Shown here one piece after another: positions 25,264 to 30,724 of a stretch of DNA of 64,000 nt. The notes beneath the pieces were generated by a model. It was not told the origin of the DNA, did no database searches, and saw only the letters and a program-made list of their open reading frames with translations. Position 1 is the first letter of the stretch. The number at the start of each line of letters is the position of its first letter. The DNA comes from Paenibacillus sp. HWE-109 (GTDB taxonomy: Bacteria; Bacillota; Bacilli; Paenibacillales; NBRC-103111). The stretch spans positions 4,650,001 to 4,714,000 of the forward strand of contig NZ_CP091881.1 in assembly GCF_022163125.1 (NCBI RefSeq), given 5' to 3'. Made by a program: the position numbers and the translations under genes.

Positions 25264-25400
25264 GGAGGGTTTGGAAGGAACGGTCGAGGCAAAACAACAT
25301 TCCTGAACCTGCTGCCGAGCCGATAAACTTTATTGACGTCATTTCCCGTATGCAGATTGAAGAACTATTGCTGGAACATTTAATGCTTATTTTATATTAG
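25264..25400 (+). pseudogene. internally deleted ABC-F ribosome-protection ATPase
   Basis: One frame (25264-25314) reads GGFGRNGRGKTTFLNLL, a Walker A of the type found in Vga/Lsa/VmlR-like ABC-F proteins. From ~25308 an overlapping frame reads AAEPINFIDVISRMQIEELL, which matches the D-loop region after Walker B (DEPTNFxDV) of the C-terminal ATPase domain, and stops at 25398-25400. A ~500-residue protein has thus collapsed to ~45 codons: the start, most of both domains and the linker are gone. Intact relatives protect ribosomes from lincosamide, streptogramin and pleuromutilin drugs. The attenuator in front is of the kind that normally controls them. Confidence 0.65.
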
Positions 25401-25414
25401 GGAGGTTGAAATAA

Positions 25415-25525
25415 ATGTTTGAAGTTGTAAATGTTCATGTGAACCGTTCATTGTCCGTTGGTATGGTTCACGATCAAACTATAACGATGCCGGAGCATTA
25501 TCCATCCATCGATAGATGCACGTAG
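25415..25525 (+). CDS. possible 36-residue peptide
   Basis: ATG 25415 has a good ribosome binding site (GGGAGGTTGAAATAA) and encodes FEVVNVHVNRSLSVGMVHDQ plus ~15 more residues. I recognise no family. It lies between the ABC-F remnant and the Cfr-like gene and could itself be a scrap of a lost gene. Confidence 0.25.
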   Translation: MFEVVNVHVNRSLSVGMVHDQTITMPEHYPSIDRCT

Positions 25526-25568
25526 CGATTCTAGCTGCAAGCATCGCGGGTTTTAATATGGTTGGTTA

Positions 25569-25629
25569 ATGTACATATTAAGCACCAACATTGGTTGCTA
25601 ATGAAATTTTCTCCGGTATGAGGAGAAAA
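25569..25629 (+). promoter_or_regulatory. upstream ORF and hairpin hiding the cfr-like ribosome binding site
   Basis: A 10-codon ORF (25569-25601, MYILSTNIGC) ends six bases before a hairpin of TTTTCTCC (25607-25614) with GGAGAAAA (25622-25629), loop GGTATGA. The 3' arm contains the Shine-Dalgarno of the Cfr-like gene (start 25633). This is the layout of translational attenuators of ribosome-targeting resistance genes, in which stalling on the leader peptide frees the start site. The leader ORF has no strong ribosome binding site, so its translation is uncertain. Confidence 0.55.
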
Positions 25630-25632
25630 AAC

Positions 25633-26667
25633 ATGAAATCAACTTCGAAATACGAAATGATTCAACACATATTGGCTGAATTAAAACAACCTGCATATCG
25701 GTTTCAACAAATTGCGGACGCGATCTTCAAGCAAAGAATTGGTGAATATGACAGGATGACCATACTGCCCAAGGGTTTAAGAAATGAATTAATTAAGAAC
25801 CTTGGCGAACACGTTTTGAACTTAACCCCTGTCATGCAAAAGACATCCAGACAAGTGAATAAAGTGCTTCTTTCCATCGAGGGCGGTGAATTCATAGAAG
25901 CAGTTCAACTAAGCTATGAGCGCGGCTGGAAATCATACTGCATTTCCAGCCAGTGCGGATGCGGATATGGTTGTCGCTTCTGTGCAACAGGTATAATCGG
26001 ACTGAAACGAAATCTAACCGCCGATGAAATTACCGATCAATTGTTATACTTTCATTTAAATGGTCAAGCCTTGGATAGTGTTTCGTTTATGGGCATGGGA
26101 GAGGCGCTAGCCAATCCTAATATCTTCGACACGCTTATGATTCTAACAGATCCACGAACCTTTGGCTTGGGATATCGAAGAATTACAGTTTCCACCATCG
26201 GAATTTTGCCGGGGATCGATCGTTTGAGAAAGGAATTTCCACAGGTTAACCTGACCTTTTCACTGCACTCTCCGTTCGACGAACAGCGGAGCGAACTAAT
26301 GCCCATTAACAATAGATTTCCGCTTAATGATGTGTTAAACAAGTTGGATCAGCATATTCGTGATACAGGTAGAAAAGTATATATTGCGTATATATTACTA
26401 CGAGGAGAAAACGATTCAATTGAGCATGCGGAAGCCGTTGCTGCTTTGTTAAAGGACAGAGGTCCTTGGGAACATTTATATCACGTCAATTTGATCCCCT
26501 ACAATTCAACCGAGGTGACTCCTGAAAGCTTTCATCAATCAGACAAGGATCGGGTTCAAAAGTTCGTCAGAATCTTAAAATCAAAGGGAATTAAAGTAAC
26601 TGTGCGAACTCAATTCGGAACGGACATTGATGCAGCTTGTGGTCAGCTATACGCACACAACAAGTAA
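25633..26667 (+). CDS. cfr: Cfr/Clb-type 23S rRNA (adenine2503-C8)-methyltransferase
   Basis: This radical SAM enzyme is predicted to methylate C8 of A2503 in 23S rRNA, giving resistance to phenicols, lincosamides, oxazolidinones, pleuromutilins and streptogramin A. The 344-residue protein has the radical SAM cluster C110-x3-C114-x2-C117 (SSQCGCGYGCRFCATG), the second catalytic Cys336 (DIDAACGQLY), and FMGMGEALANP. Ala in that motif is typical of Cfr/Clb, where housekeeping RlmN has MGMGEPL. The N-terminal IFKQRI segment and CISSQCGC also follow Cfr. ATG 25633 is preferred over TTG 25591. It stands alone, behind an attenuator and an ABC-F remnant. Close relatives are known in Bacillales, so it may be native rather than recently acquired. 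Confidence 0.85.
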   Translation: MKSTSKYEMIQHILAELKQPAYRFQQIADAIFKQRIGEYDRMTILPKGLRNELIKNLGEHVLNLTPVMQKTSRQVNKVLLSIEGGEFIEAVQLSYERGWKSYCISSQCGCGYGCRFCATGIIGLKRNLTADEITDQLLYFHLNGQALDSVSFMGMGEALANPNIFDTLMILTDPRTFGLGYRRITVSTIGILPGIDRLRKEFPQVNLTFSLHSPFDEQRSELMPINNRFPLNDVLNKLDQHIRDTGRKVYIAYILLRGENDSIEHAEAVAALLKDRGPWEHLYHVNLIPYNSTEVTPESFHQSDKDRVQKFVRILKSKGIKVTVRTQFGTDIDAACGQLYAHNK

Positions 26668-26761
26668 AATAAAAAATTTAGACCAGTAGTACAATTAGAA
26701 AATTAAAGTACAAAGGAGAATGAATTTTGTCTCATACGAATATTACAATCACCCATGTTCA

Positions 26762-26803
26762 ATTCCATGCAAAGACAGATATTTGGTGATATTTGCATGG
26801 AAT
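26762..26803. repeat. 12-bp perfect inverted repeat
   Basis: ATTCCATGCAAA (26762-26773) and TTTGCATGGAAT (26792-26803) flank an 18-base loop. There is no T-tract, so it is not a typical terminator. It lies between the cfr-like gene and the CD3324-family gene. Confidence 0.5.
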
Positions 26804-26870
26804 AACATCGTCACCAATCATACTGGCTTTGCTACTTGAAATATTACATTTATTCAAGGAGTGAATCTAC

Positions 26871-27134
26871 ATGAGATATATCAAGGCTACTGAAATTCTC
26901 CCAAAAGAATTGGTTGAAAAATTGCAAGATTTTGTGCAAGGTGAATACATTTACATTCCCGCAATAAAAGAGCAACATAAAGAATGGGGAGAAATATCCG
27001 GTTCTCGTGAAGAGATTGATAAGCGAAATAGTGAAATAATACAAGCCTATACATCTGGTAATACGATTCAAGAACTTGCAGATTCTTACTACCTTTCTGT
27101 TTATGCAATCAGAAAAATAATTTACAACAAATAA
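26871..27134 (+). CDS. CD3324 family protein (Mor-like helix-turn-helix)
   Basis: The 87-residue protein follows the CD3324 pattern: a start like YIKATEILPKELVEKLQDFV, then QGEYIYIPAIKEQHKEWGEI, and a C-terminal helix-turn-helix (TIQELADSYYLSVYAIRKII). The family resembles the Mor transcription activator and is presumed to bind DNA; its targets are unknown. CAAGGAGTGAATCTAC precedes the ATG, and a strong terminator follows, so it is monocistronic. Confidence 0.75.
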   Translation: MRYIKATEILPKELVEKLQDFVQGEYIYIPAIKEQHKEWGEISGSREEIDKRNSEIIQAYTSGNTIQELADSYYLSVYAIRKIIYNK

Positions 27135-27190
27135 ATATCGCTGAACTGTGATTCTAATTTTGGACGAATTAAAAACACTATGTTGTCAGA

Positions 27191-27229
27191 AGATGATCCC
27201 TGTATTCAACACGGGATCATCTTTTTTAT
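27191..27229 (+). terminator. intrinsic terminator
   Basis: AGATGATCCC (27191-27200) pairs with GGGATCATCT (27213-27222), followed by TTTTTTATAT. It terminates the CD3324-family gene. Confidence 0.85.
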
Positions 27230-27262
27230 ATCCCCTGATGCAGAAAAGAAAAAGAGATATAA

Positions 27263-27448
27263 GTGTTTGAACAGAGCTCTAAAACTATCTCTTCAGTGCC
27301 GGACTTTAGTTGGAGAAAAGGTTGTAGTCCTACCAGCTTCTCAAATATCATTTGGTACTATAGCTATTCACAGGGCTACACAAACCTGATACAAATTAAT
27401 AACTACTCTTACGCCCATGCATTCGTGGCGGAGGGAGTACAACATTGA
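27263..27448 (+). pseudogene. possible C39-like peptidase domain fragment
   Basis: The frame reads VPDFSWRKGCSPTSFSNIIW and ...YAHAFVAEGVQH. The GCSPTS pattern resembles the catalytic-Cys region of C39-like peptidase domains. The length (61 codons), missing signal peptide and missing His/Asp region mean it can only be a remnant. The assignment is weak. Otherwise 27135-27502 holds just a terminator. Confidence 0.25.
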
Positions 27449-27502
27449 TGATACACTCCCCTGCATTTCAATCAATCTTTCAATACTCCCTGCGCCTCAA
27501 TG

Positions 27503-28147
27503 CTACTTACGAGGTATAAGATAGGGTGCCATTCCCATTGCAATAACTTGATGCCCCTTATCATTTGGATGGATGGGCAGAGATCCGCTCAAGGCATCCT
27601 CAATTTTTCCATTTCGATATCCATAGATAAGATTCGCTTGTTTTCCATCGAACCATGTATGAGCGGGAGCAATACTTACATTGTAACTTTGGGCGAGCTC
27701 TTTCGTTATACAATTAAGTTTGTCTACTGACTCAACAGCAAGAGGACTGTTAGGGAATGGATTGTACTGCGTGCAGCAGATGATGCGGGCATGGCATCCT
27801 TTTTTTATTTGGGATACAATGGCACCTAGGTTGCGTCTATAGTTTGCTGCAATTTGTTTTGCGGCTAATGGCTGCTGATTTCGAAGTGAAATCAATGCTG
27901 CATTTGCTAAATCCACACCTCCGATCCATATAGAAACAACAGCGGCATGCCGAATAACTGAGGCCCCCCGCCATATCACTGAATCTAACAGATCATCGCT
28001 GGTCCAACCAGGCCGAGCCATTACATAACAAGTAGCCTTATGGGAGCTTGAATTTAATGTAGATACGGTCAATTGGGGATAAGCATTTGCAAAAGAGGAG
28101 GCATTTTCCCCAAATGTGATGGAATCTCCAAGAGCTGCATAGATCAT
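27503..28147 (-). CDS. SGNH/GDSL-family hydrolase
   Basis: The 214-residue protein has the GDSL motif near the N-terminus (AALGDSITFGENA, nucleophile Ser9), block II/III Gly and Asn-like positions (MARPGWTSDDLL; SIWIGGVDLANAAL, where the usual GxND reads GGVD), and block V with Asp and His (PIHPNDKGHQVIAMG). These are esterases or lipases of broad range; the substrate is unknown. No signal peptide is visible, so it is probably cytoplasmic or released at sporulation. GAGGAG lies 14 bases before the ATG, which is long spacing. Confidence 0.75.
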   Translation of the reverse strand: MIYAALGDSITFGENASSFANAYPQLTVSTLNSSSHKATCYVMARPGWTSDDLLDSVIWRGASVIRHAAVVSIWIGGVDLANAALISLRNQQPLAAKQIAANYRRNLGAIVSQIKKGCHARIICCTQYNPFPNSPLAVESVDKLNCITKELAQSYNVSIAPAHTWFDGKQANLIYGYRNGKIEDALSGSLPIHPNDKGHQVIAMGMAPYLIPRK

Positions 28148-28559
28148 AGCAATATTACCAACTCCTCAATTAATCATACATAAAACGCAAATAACCAAAT
28201 GAAAGATCAGTGCTAATGATCGATTTTTTGATTACTCCTGCACTTCATCAAGTGCATCTTTAAGGTATAATATTGCAACTATGCTTAGGTTGTGTGGGTA
28301 TTAATAAGTATTGATTCAATTAAAAGTGATATGGTACTAGTCAGCAAAACATGAACAAACACGAACTTAGCGGGTAATCCACAGACAGTTTCTCCATTAA
28401 ACCTTACAACCATATGGCTTAACTAGTTTTTCGTAGGTGAGAAATCTGAGAAAGTATTTAACCTGGCACTGAATGAGCGGATCAAGATAAAACCAATTCT
28501 CAGTTTCTGTTGCAGCACTCAATTTGGTGCATACGTCCAAGCAAACACTATTTAACGAA
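28148..28559. other. intergenic stretch without a recognisable gene
   Basis: An AT-rich interval. TATAAT at 28266-28271 could be a -10 element, but no convincing -35 box accompanies it. A small GCACTTCATCAAGTGC hairpin lies at 28240-28255. I see no coding frame worth calling. Confidence 0.4.
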
Positions 28560-28568
28560 CATATTTTA
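28560..28568 (+). promoter_or_regulatory. sigma-K/E-like -10 element upstream of yjcZ-type gene
   Basis: CATATTTTA fits the mother-cell sporulation sigma-factor -10 pattern CATAnnnTA and lies ~40 bp before the start codon. The -35 part is too degenerate to call by eye. Confidence 0.35.
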
Positions 28569-28606
28569 TACCGTAGTGACAAATCACCAGAGGGGAATGA
28601 GAAAAC

Positions 28607-28717
28607 ATGGGAGCAGTAGGTTATGGTGCAAGTTGTGCAGGTTACGGTTCAAGCTCAGCAGCTATTTTGGTTCTTTTTATTCTTTTGGTTATCATCACAT
28701 CAGCTTTTGTATGGTAA
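28607..28717 (+). CDS. yjcZ: YjcZ family sporulation protein
   Basis: The 36-residue protein comprises a Gly/Ala/Tyr-rich start (MGAVGYGASCAGYGSSSA) and one hydrophobic helix (AAILVLFILLVIITSAFVW), the hallmark of the YjcZ/YdgA-like tiny sporulation proteins of Bacillales. AGAGGGGAATGAGAAAAC gives a strong start at 28607. Two terminators follow. Too short for standard gene callers, but a confident family match. Confidence 0.85.
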   Translation: MGAVGYGASCAGYGSSSAAILVLFILLVIITSAFVW

Positions 28718-28740
28718 TTCCTTAATCCAACACAAATAAC

Positions 28741-28789
28741 AACGAGAAAAAGCGGCCGCGAAATATATTACGGGCCGTTTTTTCTCGTT
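28741..28789. terminator. terminator after yjcZ
   Basis: AACGAGAAAAAGCGGCC-type left arm (28741-28757) pairs with GGGCCGTTTTTTCTCGTT (28772-28789). Flanking A- and T-rich arms make it usable from both sides. Confidence 0.75.
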
Positions 28790-28794
28790 GATAT

Positions 28795-28847
28795 TACCAT
28801 AAAAAAGTCACCCTTAATCTTAATCTCAGGGTGACTTTTTTATGGTA
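28795..28847. terminator. second, perfect 20-bp terminator hairpin
   Basis: TACCATAAAAAAGTCACCCT (28795-28814) and AGGGTGACTTTTTTATGGTA (28828-28847) are exact reverse complements. Two strong terminators back to back follow the tiny yjcZ gene. Confidence 0.8.
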
Positions 28848-28983
28848 AATGAAGGGTGAAACATGAGATGCGTGGCTGTGGAGCTTAATATATAAGATTC
28901 AAATTTAAAAATAATGCGTAGGTGCTCAGCCTTTTTTTAAAAGTGTTATTCTGGGTCTACTTTAATAAGCTCCTTTTCAGGTT

Positions 28984-29157
28984 TTGACGGCGGTAAGTGT
29001 TGGAAGGAATAGCGCGGGAGAGGTAGCAGCAGGATACGACCATCATCACAATAGTAGTGCAGCAATTCTAGTTCTATTTCTTCTTTTGCTTATCATTACT
29101 ATGGCTTTTGTATTGTACCAAAATCCACTGAAAAATGGGTCTGGACATGTTCACTAA
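28984..29157 (+). pseudogene. degenerate YjcZ-like copy
   Basis: The frame contains AGYDHHHNSSAAILVLFLLL and LIITMAFVLY, clearly the His-rich linker and helix of a YjcZ-type protein. It then runs on for 13 extra residues (QNPLKNGSGHVH) to TAA 29155-29157. No ATG or decent ribosome binding site is found; TTG 28984 is the earliest option. It looks like a second, decaying copy next to the intact yjcZ. Confidence 0.55.
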
Positions 29158-29219
29158 ACCAAGCAAAAAGGCCAAACTCACATATAATGGGGACATCATA
29201 AGGATAAGGGTTGATGCAG

Positions 29220-29456
29220 ATGCCATCTATAATCGGTACCTCTAAAGTAGTCACTAACTCAGGGACCATAATCAACGGTGGATCGTTAATAATTATAGCG
29301 CCAACTGAAATCTCTAAATCTTTCAATGGTGCCAGCGCCGATGTTACTGGTGACCACGCCATGACATTTTCTTTATTTAGTACAACGATAACATTGATTC
29401 CGATCGGTAATGGAAAGTTATCAAAGTCTCGAAGAAAGCGCTCTGGAACTGGCTAG
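29220..29456 (+). CDS. GerPA/GerPF-family spore germination protein
   Basis: The 78-residue protein begins MPSIIGTSKVVTNSGTIING and continues GGSLIIIAPTEISKSFNGAS, matching the GerPA/GerPF pattern (MPAxxGxxKVxxVxxGxVxxGDxxxxxPxxxxKxFxGSG). GerP proteins help germinants pass the spore coat. The C-terminus (SKSRRKRSGTG) is unusually basic and the Gly/Asn tail of typical members is absent. AAGGGTTGATGCAG precedes the ATG. It stands alone rather than in the six-gene gerP operon. Confidence 0.65.
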   Translation: MPSIIGTSKVVTNSGTIINGGSLIIIAPTEISKSFNGASADVTGDHAMTFSLFSTTITLIPIGNGKLSKSRRKRSGTG

Positions 29457-29556
29457 AAAGTAAGTAATCACGAAATGGGTATCAACCTAGTGCGAAACCA
29501 TTCACTTGACCATATATTGATATTGCCACCCAGCACACTCAACTTACTCGTCACCC

Positions 29557-29874
29557 TCATTTAAACAACGAAAAAAACGGTCTGTATTCGCATCTATTTA
29601 GCGATAAGACCGTTTCTGTTTTTTTGTGACGTTGGTTAAAAATGCAAAAGTCATTAAGATAATAACCAAAAGAATATCCCTTAAAAACTTGTTTTATTTC
29701 GTTTGGATTTGTTAATAACGTACAAAACCCTCCATTTATCGTAAATATTTCAAATTGCCTGACGGTTAGCAGAGCGACCCCACGGTTACTCAACCTTAAT
29801 GCTGAGGCTAAACTTGCATACAAGTTGTCTGTCAGCAAAGACTTTCGCATTACGTCATATGTTTGCCCAAGCAC
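29557..29874 (-). CDS. doubtful hypothetical ORF
   Basis: A 105-residue minus-strand ORF (core SLASALRLSNRGVALLTVRQ, TINGGFCTLLTNPNEIKQVF) looks protein-like. It begins at GTG without a ribosome binding site, and its last ~20 codons run through the hairpin at 29575-29615. A later ATG (MRKSLLTDNL) is the more likely start if real. I do not recognise it. Confidence 0.25.
   Translation of the reverse strand: MLGQTYDVMRKSLLTDNLYASLASALRLSNRGVALLTVRQFEIFTINGGFCTLLTNPNEIKQVFKGYSFGYYLNDFCIFNQRHKKTETVLSLNRCEYRPFFSLFK
29575..29625. terminator. terminator hairpin
   Basis: AAACGGTCT (29575-29583) pairs with AGACCGTTT (29607-29615), with A-rich sequence to the left and CTGTTTTTTT to the right. It could end the GerPA-like transcript on the plus strand. 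Confidence 0.6.
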
Positions 29875-29949
29875 AATTTTAACATTTGCATACTTTAATT
29901 CTACTCGTCATTGTGGAGGAGATCGGTTGTTGAGACGGGAGTGAAAGTT

Positions 29950-30588
29950 ATGAAATGGCGCGATTCCCTAGGTGGTTATAAGGCCTACATTAGTCTGGGT
30001 TCCACATGTCAAACAGCATTTCAGCTTAAAAGACTGGGCTTACGTAAATACGCGGGCCCCTTAGATTGGTTTGCTTCCGATTCGATCGACGGAGTGGTAC
30101 GTTTGATAGATCATCGTTTCAACGGATTTATGGAACTTAACCAGCTTGAACTCATTGGCACTACCAATGAATGCTTTGTTGTAAGAGATAACGCAAATGA
30201 CGTTATATCTTTCCATGACTTTCCTCTATATCTCACTGCGGATCGATGGCGGGAAGCTTATCCCGCGTTTAAACAAAAGCTCAGCCGACGCGTAGATCGG
30301 TTTTTGAGAACTATTCAAGGTCAACCGATTCTTTTTATTAGAACCAATTCGAAAAGAAAGGAAGCGCAGGAGCTACACGCAGCATTAAAAAGGCTAGTGC
30401 ATGGAAAGTTCCAGCTTCTTATCGTGAATAACCACCAGGAAGATCGCGAAGACGTGATTTACGAAAATTGGGGGCTGGGTGGAATTAGCTCGGTGCTCCT
30501 ACCGAAAGGAGAAGACTGGAGAGGATTTAACCAAGCTTGGGATACGTGTATGAACGGCTTCAAATTGAAAGCTTCGTCCCTTCGTTGA
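29950..30588 (+). CDS. DUF1796 family putative cysteine peptidase
   Basis: The 212-residue protein has the family opening YISLGSTCQTAFQLKRLGLR, where the Cys is the proposed nucleophile, then YAGPLDWFASDSIDGVVRLI. A His in SFHDFPLY and a C-terminal NWGLGGISSVLLPKGEDWRG complete the pattern. The family is predicted to be papain-like, without proven activity. ATG 29950 follows GGGAGTGAAAGTT and suits homologues better than the longer reading from 29911. Confidence 0.7.
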   Translation: MKWRDSLGGYKAYISLGSTCQTAFQLKRLGLRKYAGPLDWFASDSIDGVVRLIDHRFNGFMELNQLELIGTTNECFVVRDNANDVISFHDFPLYLTADRWREAYPAFKQKLSRRVDRFLRTIQGQPILFIRTNSKRKEAQELHAALKRLVHGKFQLLIVNNHQEDREDVIYENWGLGGISSVLLPKGEDWRGFNQAWDTCMNGFKLKASSLR

Positions 30589-30683
30589 GTTTAACTCCTT
30601 TTTGATTTCCCCTCCTGACCATGACCTCCATTATTAAATTCATCTTTCTTACTATTCGATAAAATAGTGTTTTTTCCATACTC

Positions 30684-30719
30684 AAAAAAAAAAAAGGGCC
30701 CCCACAACAAGGGCCCCAC
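30684..30719 (-). terminator. terminator of nrdJ
   Basis: On the minus strand GGGGCCCTTG ... GGGGGCCC is followed by twelve T residues (plus-strand A-tract at 30685-30696). It lies a few bases after the nrdJ stop codon. Confidence 0.9.
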
Positions 30720-30724
30720 TCAAC

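Noticed and set aside
25218..25400. 60-codon ORF starting at TTG 25218
   Set aside because: Its start lies inside the attenuator terminator stem. Its C-terminal part is better explained as an ABC-F D-loop fragment.
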